Assembly: GCA_025356715.1 (NCBI GenBank)
Contig: JANXRU010000398.1
Location: forward strand, 1-26,950
Direction: 5' to 3'
Source of the DNA: Bacteroidota bacterium
GTDB taxonomy: Bacteria; Bacteroidota; Bacteroidia; B-17B0; B-17BO
Length of the DNA stretch: 26,950 nucleotides
Part shown: piece after piece, positions 15,522 to 23,336 of the stretch
Numbering within the stretch: position 1 is the stretch's first letter
How the letters are laid out: each line of letters starts with the position of its first letter
Notes under the pieces: model-generated
Databases searched by the model: none
Told to the model about the DNA's origin: nothing
What the model saw: the letters and a program-made list of their open reading frames with translations, nothing else
Position numbers and translations under genes: made by a program

Positions 15522-16727
15522 ATGGAAGCATTAAAATTAAATACCATCGAAGAAGCCATTGCTGATATCAAAGCAGGGAAAGTTATTATTGTTGTAGACG
15601 ATGAAGACAGAGAGAATGAAGGTGATTTCTTAACCGCCGCTCGTAATGTAACGCCCGAAGTTATCAACTTTATGGCTACTCACGGACGTGGTTTAATTTG
15701 CGCGGCTGTTACTCAAGAAAAAGCACAGGATTTGAAACTGGAATTGATGGTTTCATCAAACACAGCCTTGCACGAAACCGCATTTACTGTTTCTGTTGAT
15801 TTATTAGGTTATGGTTGCACTACTGGTATTTCTGCTTCCGATCGTTCAAAAACAGTGCAAGCCTTAATAGACTCTAATTTCAAGGCTTCAGATTTTGGAA
15901 GACCAGGACATATTTTTCCTTTAATTGCAAAAACGGGTGGCGTATTACGTCGTACGGGGCATACAGAAGCCACGATTGATTTTGCTCGTTTAGCTGGTTT
16001 TGAGCCTTGCGGTGCTTTAGTAGAAATTATGAACGAAGATGGTACTATGGCTCGTTTACCAGACTTAGTAAACATTGCAAAAAAACATGATTTAAAAATT
16101 GTAACTATTAAAGATTTAATTTCTTACCGCTTAAGTAAAGAAAGCATCGTAACTCGACAAGTAGAAGTTGCTATGCCTACACAATGGGGAGATTTTAGAT
16201 TAATTGCTTATAAGGTTGATACTAACGGCGAAGAACACATGGCGCTAGTTAAAGGAGAGTGGAATAAAGACGAACCTGTTTTAGTTCGTGTTCACTCTTC
16301 GTGTGTTACTGGAGATATTTTTGGTTCTTGCCGTTGCGATTGCGGACCACAATTACACAAAGCAATGGAATTGATAGAAAAAGAAGGGAAAGGCGCCATT
16401 GTATATATGAATCAAGAAGGTAGAGGCATTGGTTTATTAAATAAATTGAAAGCCTACAAATTGCAGGAACAAGGCAGAGACACGGTTGAAGCTAATTTAG
16501 AATTAGGTTTTAAAATGGATGAACGCGATTATGGCGTTGGCGCGCAAATTATCAGAGATTTAGGGATTTGTAAAATGAAATTAATATCTAATAATCCTGT
16601 TAAGCGTGTAGGTCTTATTGGTTATGGCTTAGAGGTTGTAGAAAATATTCCTATCATTATTCCTACAAACCCGCATAACGAAAAATACATGCAAACCAAA
16701 AAAGATAAAATGGGACATAGTATTTAA
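15522..16727 (+). CDS. ribBA: Bifunctional DHBP synthase / GTP cyclohydrolase II
   Basis: Catalyses both entry steps of riboflavin synthesis: ribulose-5-phosphate to 3,4-dihydroxy-2-butanone 4-phosphate (N-terminal RibB) and GTP ring opening (C-terminal RibA). 401 residues, normal for the fusion. RibB (1-205): acidic loop [10 protein letters not shown] (26-35), THGRGLIC (53-60), and RRTGHTEA (143-150) with His147. RibA (206-401): zinc ligands Cys261, Cys272 and Cys274 in [16 protein letters not shown], then NQEGRGIGL (297-305). Both active sites look complete. No FMN riboswitch is evident upstream, and no other rib gene is in the window. Immediately followed by a half copy of the palindromic repeat. 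Confidence 0.96.
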   Translation: MEALKLNTIEEAIADIKAGKVIIVVDDEDRENEGDFLTAARNVTPEVINFMATHGRGLICAAVTQEKAQDLKLELMVSSNTALHETAFTVSVDLLGYGCTTGISASDRSKTVQALIDSNFKASDFGRPGHIFPLIAKTGGVLRRTGHTEATIDFARLAGFEPCGALVEIMNEDGTMARLPDLVNIAKKHDLKIVTIKDLISYRLSKESIVTRQVEVAMPTQWGDFRLIAYKVDTNGEEHMALVKGEWNKDEPVLVRVHSSCVTGDIFGSCRCDCGPQLHKAMELIEKEGKGAIVYMNQEGRGIGLLNKLKAYKLQEQGRDTVEANLELGFKMDERDYGVGAQIIRDLGICKMKLISNNPVKRVGLIGYGLEVVENIPIIIPTNPHNEKYMQTKKDKMGHSI

Positions 16728-16754
16728 GTCATGCTGAACTTGTTTCAGCATCTC
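16728..16754. repeat. Half copy of the CTGAACTTGTTTCAG repeat
   Basis: Begins at the base after the ribBA stop. ATGCTGAA (16731-16738), loop CTTGT, TTCAGCAT (16744-16751) form an 8-bp stem. Shares CTGAACTTGTTTCAG with 253-308 but lacks the second arm. May act as the ribBA terminator; the T run after it is separated by a few bases. Confidence 0.7.
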
Positions 16755-16766
16755 AATTATTTTTTG

Positions 16767-16774
16767 TATCTTCA
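16767..16774 (+). promoter_or_regulatory. -7 box of the second T9SS cargo gene
   Basis: TATCTTCA preceded by TTTTTTG, 24 bp before the ATG at 16799; a third example of the extended element. Confidence 0.4.
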
Positions 16775-16798
16775 TATTAATAGTAAAATTGATTATAG

Positions 16799-18367
16799 AT
16801 GAAGACACATTTACTTTTAATTTCTTTCTTTTTAATTATTGCTTTTAGTTCAGTAAAAGCTCAAGTATTCCCTTATTTAAATGCATCTACGGGCAATGAA
16901 GGAACATTCGTTATTGACGTAGATTCCAACATCTATATGTTTCATAATAGTCAAATTGAAAAAGTAGATAAAAATTTCAATCCTATATGGGTTAAAACTT
17001 ATAATGGTATTTCTTTCTTCAGTATACTGTTATCAAAAAATGGTAGTCTATACTTTATTGCTTCCGACACTATTAATTATTATAATATGTCAAATAACAT
17101 GAACACGAAATATATTGGTAAAATTAATATAAATGGTAATTTGGCTTGGTGTAAAACAGCTGACAATAGTTCATTGAATTTAAGTATTAACTTTTATAAA
17201 TTATTACTGGATAGAAATAATGACCTTATGGCATCTTGTAATTTAGGTATTATTAAATTAGACACTTTGGGTAACATGTATTACTTTAAGCGTATTCAAA
17301 GTAATTTAGGCCTTATATATGACCTTAAAAAAACTACTGTTTTGAAAGATTCTGCTGGTTATTACTCTTTTGCATTTGCTTGGCAAGCATTTGAAACTTC
17401 TGGCATTGGCAGATTTGAATACTATGAAATTTTAGATACTTTTAGTGTGCAAAATGCTTTTAATGAATATCCTCAGTTTTATACTGTAAATAACGCTTGG
17501 TTTTATAAATCAAAATATGATGAAAGCACTTATTATTCAATTAGCTCTCACTTACTAAATATTCCCGGAGTTGGTGCAAGTTTTTTTTCTATAAGAAAAC
17601 ATAGGAACGGTAATGTAATATGGAATAAAAAAATTGGGTTAGGTGCACTTCCCTATATAATTACTAGTTTTAATGAAGATAAACATAAAAATATAGTATT
17701 TAATAAATCTGCCTTATCAATGGGTTATCATGCCAATTATAGTAATGATCTCATAAAGTTAGACTCAAACGGCGTTCATAATAGCATTAAACATACACTA
17801 ATTAATTATTCGTGGTGGCCTCCATCAGCACAATTTGAACAATCAATACTACAAACGTTATATGACAATAATTATTTTTACACATTTGTTGGAGCCGAAT
17901 TTCCATCAAATCCTTTATCAATAACTATTCTAGATTCTAGCCTGATTTCTAGCTGTACCTATACTGCATCAGTAACTTTACTTAACGAATTAACTGGCTC
18001 TATGAGCACAGATACGTTTTTATTAAAACAATCAATCACCCCATATATATTGCAAGATAAAGCTATTAATGTTGCCCCGATATTAAATTTTACAATTGGT
18101 TCAAATTATTGTACCGTGCTTAATATTAATGAAAACAGTTCTGAAAAAGAAGAATTCAACATCTATCCAAATCCATCCAATAATATCATAAATATTGCAT
18201 CATCTAATAATGTAGAAGAAGTTTCTATATACGATATCAATAGTAAAAAAGTATTAACTAGCAGAACAAGCGCTATAATTGATGTCTCAAAATTAAATTC
18301 AGGTATCTATTTTATTAAAGTGCAAACTGATAAAGGAGAGTTCAGTCAAAAATTTATTAAAGAATAA
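16799..18367 (+). CDS. Exported protein with T9SS type A sorting domain
   Basis: 522-residue T9SS cargo protein. Signal peptide 1-21 (hydrophobic core, then SSVKAQ). The body (about 25-440) shows repeated short segments of the type I.KLD..GN/LDSNGV..W.K (GKININGNLAW, IKLDTLGNMYY, IKLDSNGVHN), which suggests a beta-propeller or similar beta-repeat fold; no catalytic motif seen. The C-terminal sorting domain begins with FNIYPNPSNN (about 454) and ends GIYFIKVQTDKGEFSQKFIKE, the motif signed here by GIYFIKV. Delivered by the T9SS (see PorW at 1310-3958) to the cell surface. Function unknown. truB starts 17 bp after its stop from its own promoter. Confidence 0.85.
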   Translation: MKTHLLLISFFLIIAFSSVKAQVFPYLNASTGNEGTFVIDVDSNIYMFHNSQIEKVDKNFNPIWVKTYNGISFFSILLSKNGSLYFIASDTINYYNMSNNMNTKYIGKININGNLAWCKTADNSSLNLSINFYKLLLDRNNDLMASCNLGIIKLDTLGNMYYFKRIQSNLGLIYDLKKTTVLKDSAGYYSFAFAWQAFETSGIGRFEYYEILDTFSVQNAFNEYPQFYTVNNAWFYKSKYDESTYYSISSHLLNIPGVGASFFSIRKHRNGNVIWNKKIGLGALPYIITSFNEDKHKNIVFNKSALSMGYHANYSNDLIKLDSNGVHNSIKHTLINYSWWPPSAQFEQSILQTLYDNNYFYTFVGAEFPSNPLSITILDSSLISSCTYTASVTLLNELTGSMSTDTFLLKQSITPYILQDKAINVAPILNFTIGSNYCTVLNINENSSEKEEFNIYPNPSNNIINIASSNNVEEVSIYDINSKKVLTSRTSAIIDVSKLNSGIYFIKVQTDKGEFSQKFIKE

Positions 18368-18371
18368 ACCT

Positions 18372-18379
18372 TATCTTTG
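18372..18379 (+). promoter_or_regulatory. -7 box placed for a leaderless truB mRNA
   Basis: TATCTTTG is a perfect -7 box, only 5 bases before the ATG at 18385, so transcription should begin at or within a base or two of the start codon. No TTG -33 element at 19-21 bp. Confidence 0.55.
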
Positions 18380-18384
18380 CCGCC

Positions 18385-19089
18385 ATGACAACCGATTACC
18401 GCTCAGGCGAACTACTCCTAATTAATAAACCATACACTTGGTCTTCGTTTCAGGCGGTTAATAAATTAAAACACGCTCTTAAAAAGCATCCATCATTATT
18501 ATTAGATGGCAAATTAGTGCAATTACGTATTGGGCACGCTGGCACGCTTGATCCCTTAGCAACTGGTTTATTAATTATTTGTACCGGAAAAAAAACAAAA
18601 GAAATTTCTTCTTTTCAGGATTTACCAAAAGAATATACCGGCACATTTTTTATTGGCGCTACAACACCTTGTTACGATAAGGAAAAAGAAGTGGACGAAG
18701 TTTTTCCAATCAATCACATTACTAAAGAATTAGTACTTGAAACAGCTAAATCCTTTGTTGGAAAGCAAGAACAAATACCACCTATGTTTAGTGCAGTAAA
18801 AGTAAATGGTAAACGTTTATATAAATTAGCACGCGTTGGACAAGAAATAGAATTAAAAGCAAGACCCATTGAAATTTTAGAATTTGAAATAACTAACTAC
18901 AATTTACCTTATGTTGATTTTAGAATTGCTTGCACCAAAGGAACTTATATTAGAAGTATTGCACGTGATTTTGGTTTAGCTTTAAATAGTGGCGCATATT
19001 TAGATGCCCTGTGTCGCACTAAAATTGGACATTTTAATATTGAAGATGCCCTAACTCCCGAAGAGTTTATTAAAGATAATACGTATTAA
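18385..19089 (+). CDS. truB: tRNA pseudouridine(55) synthase
   Basis: Makes pseudouridine 55 in the T-loop of tRNAs. The catalytic motif [14 protein letters not shown] is at 50-63 with Asp56; the KPYTWSSF start and [13 protein letters not shown] (conserved Arg) complete the catalytic domain. At 234 residues it lacks the C-terminal PUA-like domain of the E. coli enzyme, which is usual for Bacteroidota. Predicted to be translated from a nearly leaderless transcript. Confidence 0.95.
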   Translation: MTTDYRSGELLLINKPYTWSSFQAVNKLKHALKKHPSLLLDGKLVQLRIGHAGTLDPLATGLLIICTGKKTKEISSFQDLPKEYTGTFFIGATTPCYDKEKEVDEVFPINHITKELVLETAKSFVGKQEQIPPMFSAVKVNGKRLYKLARVGQEIELKARPIEILEFEITNYNLPYVDFRIACTKGTYIRSIARDFGLALNSGAYLDALCRTKIGHFNIEDALTPEEFIKDNTY

Positions 19090-19116
19090 CCAATAACAAC
19101 ATAGGCACATAGTAAA

Positions 19117-19133
19117 CATAGATTTTTTCTATG
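19117..19133. repeat. Small intergenic hairpin (CATAGA/TCTATG)
   Basis: CATAGA (19117-19122), T5 loop, TCTATG (19128-19133), within a stretch rich in CATAG and ACTCTG words (19100-19165). Resembles the CATAG-type low-complexity palindromes seen between genes of Bacteroidota. Could terminate truB. Single copy in the window. Confidence 0.4.
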
Positions 19134-19197
19134 AACTCTGACTCTCTTTAACTCTGTGTTTAAATAAATGAAAACTCTCTAATTCAACTGTTGAATT

Positions 19198-19680
19198 TTG
19201 GACTTAACAAAACATAATCAAAAAGCAACTACTCTTAAAAAAGAGAACAAGATTTTTTTTGACAAACTCAAACGAACCAAACCCAAAAATTTAGATGCAC
19301 AGTTTCATACGTTACACAACAAGGTGTTTGAAAACTTTGATTGTTTAGCTTGTGCCAACTGCTGCAAAACGACTTCCCCTATATTTTATAACAGAGATAT
19401 AGAGCGCTTAGCAAAATATTTCAGAATAAAACCTAGTGAATTTATTGATAAACACTTACGCATTGATGAGGATAAGGACTACGTTTTAAAACAAGCGCCC
19501 TGTCCATTTTTAGGTACGGATAATTATTGTTCTGTATATGAAGCTCGTCCAACAGCCTGTAGAGAGTATCCCCATACAAATCGAAAACGTATGGAGCAAA
19601 TTTTAAATCTTACGTTACAGAATACCATCGTTTGCCCCGCTGTATTAGAAATCACAGAGAAACTAAAAAAAATAATTTGA
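19198..19680 (+). CDS. YkgJ-family cysteine-cluster protein
   Basis: 160-residue cytosolic protein with eight clustered cysteines: CLACANCC (Cys49, 52, 55, 56), then APCPFL (102), YCSVYEARPTACREYP (111 and 121) and Cys146. This is the YkgJ (CxxCxxCC) pattern, thought to bind zinc or an iron-sulfur cluster; the reaction is unknown. The only start before the conserved part is a TTG at 19198, with an in-frame stop two codons upstream. The 3' end overlaps the convergent GH3 gene by 18 bp. Confidence 0.82.
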   Translation: MDLTKHNQKATTLKKENKIFFDKLKRTKPKNLDAQFHTLHNKVFENFDCLACANCCKTTSPIFYNRDIERLAKYFRIKPSEFIDKHLRIDEDKDYVLKQAPCPFLGTDNYCSVYEARPTACREYPHTNRKRMEQILNLTLQNTIVCPAVLEITEKLKKII

Positions 19681-21186
19681 AAACACCAAGTTCTTTACTT
19701 CTTCCAAAACCTTTCTATCATTACTTAAACGAGGGACTTTATGTTGGCCACCCAACTTATTATTTACTTTTAGCCAATTATAAAATGTGCCTTTTTTTAC
19801 AACATTAACAACAGGAAGTTGCAAAATATAATTATTAAATCGCTTAGCTTCATAATCAGAATTCACTTGTTTAAGCGTGTCGTCTAATACGGCAATAAAA
19901 AAATCTAAATTAGTTGGTTCTTGTTCAAATTCTATTAACCATTCGTGTGCCCCAGTATTCTCCTTCATAAATATAGGCGCTACTGTAAAATCAGAAATAT
20001 GGGCTCTTGTTTTTTCGCAAGCCATTTTCAAAGCAAGCTTGGCATTATGTATCATAAGCTCTTCTCCAAACACATTAATGTGTTGCTTAGTACGGCCAGT
20101 AATGATAAAGCGATAAGGACTAGTATTTGTAAATCGAATGGTATCTCCAATTTGATAACGCCACAAACCCGCATTGGTGCTAATCAACATCGCATAGTCC
20201 TTATCTTTTTGAACCTCAGATAAGTTATATGTTTTCGGATTTTCTTTTTGTAATTCTTGTACGGGAATAAATTCATAATAGATTCCATAATCTAACATCA
20301 ATAACATTTCATCACTTACACGCTCATCCTGAATTCCAAAAAAGCCTTCTGATGCACTATACAATTGCATATAGGCAACTTTATTATTATTAAATAATTT
20401 TTCAAATAATTCTTTGTAGGGTGTAAAGCTTACGCCACCATGAAAATAAACTTCTAAGTTTGGCCAAATTTCTTTAAGATCATCAACTTTTTTTAATTCT
20501 AAAATACGTTTTATCAAAACCAGCATCCAGCTTGGTACGCCTGCTAAACTCGTTACATTTTCATCAGCCATGGTTAAAGCCATTTTCTCCAATTTATCTT
20601 CCCAATTATCCATCAAAGCAATGTTAACATCAGGCGCTCTAAAATACTCTGCCCACATTGGTAAATTCTGAATTATAATAGCGCTCACATCGCCATGATA
20701 AGAATGATGCTCGCCAAAACTATCTGTTTTAAAACTACCACCTAATGCTAAATTTTTTCCAGTAAATAATTTCGTGTCGACATTGTTGATGCATTGAAAG
20801 GTAATCATGTCTCTGCCACCATTATAATGACAACCATCTAAAAATTCTTTACTTACAGGAATGAATTTGCTTTTATCAGTAGTGCCACTACTTTTCGCAA
20901 ACCATTTAATATCGGTATGCCATAATAAATTTTGTTCGCCTCGTCGAGTACGTTCAATAAAAGGTTTCAGCGATTCGTAATCTTGTATAGGAACTTGCTG
21001 TTTAAACTGCTCGTAATTTGTAATCGTTTTAAAATCATGCAATTTTCCAAATTCTGTTTTATTAGCTGAAGCTAGTAAATTCAAAAGCCATTCGTTTTGA
21101 ACATCGTGCGGATATTTCATAAACAACTCTATTTGATGCATTCGCTTTTTCATAAGCCAAGATGCTATAGAATTGAGTATTGCCAT
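19663..21186 (-). CDS. GH3-family acyl-adenylating enzyme
   Basis: 507-residue member of the GH3 family (plant GH3 enzymes couple auxin or jasmonate to amino acids through an acyl-adenylate). Seen: the ATP/AMP motif SSGTTDKSK (99-107), the YSASEGFFG segment in the middle, and LISTNAGLWRYQIGDTIRF, the family's second nucleotide site (GLWRYQIGD core), then a C-terminal domain. No signal peptide. The bacterial substrate is unknown, so the plant-derived name should not be read as auxin metabolism. Starts 15 bp after the zinc-ribbon gene stop, implying co-transcription. Confidence 0.88.
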   Translation of the reverse strand: MAILNSIASWLMKKRMHQIELFMKYPHDVQNEWLLNLLASANKTEFGKLHDFKTITNYEQFKQQVPIQDYESLKPFIERTRRGEQNLLWHTDIKWFAKSSGTTDKSKFIPVSKEFLDGCHYNGGRDMITFQCINNVDTKLFTGKNLALGGSFKTDSFGEHHSYHGDVSAIIIQNLPMWAEYFRAPDVNIALMDNWEDKLEKMALTMADENVTSLAGVPSWMLVLIKRILELKKVDDLKEIWPNLEVYFHGGVSFTPYKELFEKLFNNNKVAYMQLYSASEGFFGIQDERVSDEMLLMLDYGIYYEFIPVQELQKENPKTYNLSEVQKDKDYAMLISTNAGLWRYQIGDTIRFTNTSPYRFIITGRTKQHINVFGEELMIHNAKLALKMACEKTRAHISDFTVAPIFMKENTGAHEWLIEFEQEPTNLDFFIAVLDDTLKQVNSDYEAKRFNNYILQLPVVNVVKKGTFYNWLKVNNKLGGQHKVPRLSNDRKVLEEVKNLVFSNYFF

Positions 21187-21201
21187 AAGGGAATATGAAA
21201 A

Positions 21202-22068
21202 TTAAATTAATTGTTTATTATTCAAAATACTTTGCGATACAATATCAGCGTAATTATTTAATAAATCATCATCTTGTAAATAACTCACTATTATTTTAAT
21301 TACTTTATTGCCTTTTGTTAATGTGTAATTATCATACAAATAAGTTGCTTTATTTGATATATAAGACCCGTGTTGCATATCCGTTTGGTATTTTTTTATA
21401 TTTAAATGATGATGCCCATCATTTGAAGTAAAATAAACAGAAGGTGTCTTCATATACTCATCTTTTAAATAAAGTAACTCGCGATGAACAAAATTTGTAT
21501 TATCATTCATGTCAAATTCTTCAATTGTTACCGAAAATGACTCAGAAGATTCTGATTTAGAACTACTTTCAACTGAAATATAGTTACTCAAATAATTAGG
21601 TAATACGGTTTCCGATTTTTTTAATTCAAAAGGCAATGTAATAGCTATTTCTTGAGATATAGAATAATTACCCCATTTAATTTCTTCCAAATAATTCTTA
21701 TTGGCTTGAATATAATGTTCGCTTATTTCAAATCCATTATCTTGTGAAAACATAATGACAGAAAATATAAGTAATTGAATCATAGTTGCAGCTATAAAAA
21801 TGCGAGTTTTTATATCCGCTTGTCTCTTAAATAAATAAAATATATTTCTATTATTATCAATAGATTCCGAGCTTATTATAAGTTTTTTCTGAGTACCATC
21901 GATAGTTGTAACTTCATTAATATAAGTTTCTAAAGACTGATTGTTAGATTTCTTCCAATCTAAATAATTATTCTTCATTTTATTTCGGCAGTTACTACAA
22001 AACACAACGCGTTCTGTATAAATAACATTCTTATAATTGCAGGTATCACATATTAAATAATTCATCAT
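21202..22068 (-). CDS. Zinc-ribbon single-pass membrane protein, unknown function
   Basis: I do not recognise a named family. 288 residues: an N-terminal zinc ribbon (Cys7, Cys10, Cys24, Cys27), a polar region, one membrane helix (about 89-107), and a C-terminal domain of about 180 residues rich in beta-type alternation that should lie outside the cytoplasm (VSVTIEEFDM, SYISNKATYLYD). Two start Mets are adjacent (22068 and 22065). The design, a cytoplasmic zinc ribbon joined through one helix to an outer domain, resembles Gram-positive YvbJ/TcaA-like layouts, but homology is not claimed. Lies 15 bp before the GH3 gene and 96 bp after the methyltransferase gene. Confidence 0.65.
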   Translation of the reverse strand: MMNYLICDTCNYKNVIYTERVVFCSNCRNKMKNNYLDWKKSNNQSLETYINEVTTIDGTQKKLIISSESIDNNRNIFYLFKRQADIKTRIFIAATMIQLLIFSVIMFSQDNGFEISEHYIQANKNYLEEIKWGNYSISQEIAITLPFELKKSETVLPNYLSNYISVESSSKSESSESFSVTIEEFDMNDNTNFVHRELLYLKDEYMKTPSVYFTSNDGHHHLNIKKYQTDMQHGSYISNKATYLYDNYTLTKGNKVIKIIVSYLQDDDLLNNYADIVSQSILNNKQLI

Positions 22069-22164
22069 ATTTTATTAATGGTTATTTAAATCTATTTAAA
22101 AATGAGGATTAGAGCTTGTTATCTTTTGTTAAATCCAATAGTATTCGAAATCGAAGGCACTTAT

Positions 22165-22758
22165 TTATTTTTTTATATAAAATTTTAGGAGACCTGTTTC
22201 ATTCATGTCTATAAACTGATAAGTAGAAGGGATTTTATTTTTAAAGGTATGAAACGTTACCAATTTAGTGCCTTTTACGCATTCATTTAATTTTAAAATT
22301 AAGTCGTTATGATATTTTTTATAGGCAGTTAAGGAGACTTTAGATGTATTATCTAACACACAGGTTTCGTCAAAATTTTCGTGAAAAGAATTAAAAAAAT
22401 AAATGCCATTAAATTTTTTAAAATCTATTTTAGTAAAATCATCATTCATAAAATGTGCATTTTTTAATTTATAGTGTCTTTTAATTTTATTAGATAAATT
22501 AATTAGAGTCTTACGTTTTTCAACACCATAAAAATTAGCGTCAGTAACAGCTGCGCCAATACAACAAAATTTACCAACACCAGAGCCTATATCAAGAATT
22601 TTATCGCTTGGACTATCAACCAATAATTTCGCAGCTTTAATAGCAATTTTAACAGGGGTAAAATGACGCGCTGAATGTTCTTGATAGGCTTTTGGATAAA
22701 TTTTATCAAAAAGCAAATCAGAACAACTTATTTTTTGTTTTAATCTTTCAAAAATCAT
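22165..22758 (-). CDS. SAM-dependent methyltransferase
   Basis: 197-residue class I methyltransferase. Motif I KILDIGSGVGKF (53-64) and the acidic Glu80 after strand 2 (FYGVEKRK) bind SAM; MNDDFTKIDF corresponds to motif II and NGIYFFNSFHEN to the motif IV region. The N-terminus ARHFTPVKIAIKAAKLL is like that of small protein or rRNA methyltransferases that recognise their target with a short N-terminal extension. Substrate unknown. First gene of a minus-strand run with the zinc-ribbon and GH3 genes. Confidence 0.8.
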   Translation of the reverse strand: MIFERLKQKISCSDLLFDKIYPKAYQEHSARHFTPVKIAIKAAKLLVDSPSDKILDIGSGVGKFCCIGAAVTDANFYGVEKRKTLINLSNKIKRHYKLKNAHFMNDDFTKIDFKKFNGIYFFNSFHENFDETCVLDNTSKVSLTAYKKYHNDLILKLNECVKGTKLVTFHTFKNKIPSTYQFIDMNETGLLKFYIKK

Positions 22759-22875
22759 CTTGTAATATTATAGATAATTTATTACATTTAAATAACTATT
22801 GTGATCCAAACACATCATTAAATTGGGGCGGAATCGAAAAGCCACATGAGTAGATAATCTTAAATATTTAAAATT

Positions 22876-23274
22876 ATGAAATTCACTCAATTACTAATTG
22901 CATCTGCTGTTTGTTTATTTGTTAATAAAGCTTCCGCACAAGACCTTAGAAAAAACGGTTCCATTTTCGGAAAGATAGAATCTAACGGTGATGTTCGCAT
23001 CAACGGAAGTGTCAAAGGAAAATTTGAATCTAATGGCGATATACGAGTTAATGGAAGCATTAAAGGTAAAATTGAATCTGGTGGCGATATCAGAAAAGAT
23101 GGGTCCATCGTTGGTAAAGTAGAGTCTAATGGTGACGTTAGAGTAAACGGAAGTATTAAAGGTAAAATTGAAAGCAATGGAGATGTTAGAAAAGATGGCA
23201 GTATTATCGGCTCTGCAAGTGGCGTAGATAAAGAAGAAGCAGCTGTTATGTTTTTCTTCGGTTTTTTTGATTAA
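22876..23274 (+). CDS. Exported bactofilin-like 16-residue repeat protein
   Basis: 132 residues: signal peptide 1-22 (ASAVCLFVNKASAQ), then a half repeat and five 16-residue repeats of the pattern GKIESNGDVRxNGSIx (about 31-111), ending in an acidic spacer and a hydrophobic tail VMFFFGFFD. Such short Gly/Ile/Val repeats fold as a regular beta-solenoid. The unit closely matches the coil ITSNGDVRIDGTLNGNI of the cytoplasmic bactofilin at 4041-4448, but here the protein should be exported. Repeats alternate R(V/I)NGSIK and RKDGSI(V/I), so one face may vary with two-coil spacing. Function unknown; a periplasmic or surface filament or spacer is inferred. Ends at a hairpin terminator. Confidence 0.75.
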   Translation: MKFTQLLIASAVCLFVNKASAQDLRKNGSIFGKIESNGDVRINGSVKGKFESNGDIRVNGSIKGKIESGGDIRKDGSIVGKVESNGDVRVNGSIKGKIESNGDVRKDGSIIGSASGVDKEEAAVMFFFGFFD

Positions 23275-23297
23275 CCAATTACCTATTTTTGATTTAA

Positions 23298-23336
23298 AAT
23301 AAACGTCTAATAAATTATTAGGCGTTTATTATTTTT
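23298..23336. terminator. Bidirectional terminator overlapping the PolX stop codon
   Basis: A 14-bp stem (23298-23311 with 23317-23330, one G-U wobble on the plus transcript) with loop AAATT, followed by ATTTTTT on the plus strand; TTTTAAAT follows on the minus strand. Shared by the convergent repeat-protein and PolX genes, with the minus-strand stop (23329-23331) inside the stem end. Confidence 0.8.

Noticed and set aside
22887..23177. 96-codon open frame antisense to the exported repeat protein
   Set aside because: Repeating LPLxLP pattern is just the complement of the 48-bp repeats; the sense strand has a signal peptide and terminator.
22876..23274. 48-bp tandem repeats as a possible CRISPR array
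   Set aside because: The repeats are contiguous, in frame, encode a patterned protein behind a signal peptide and have no unique spacers.
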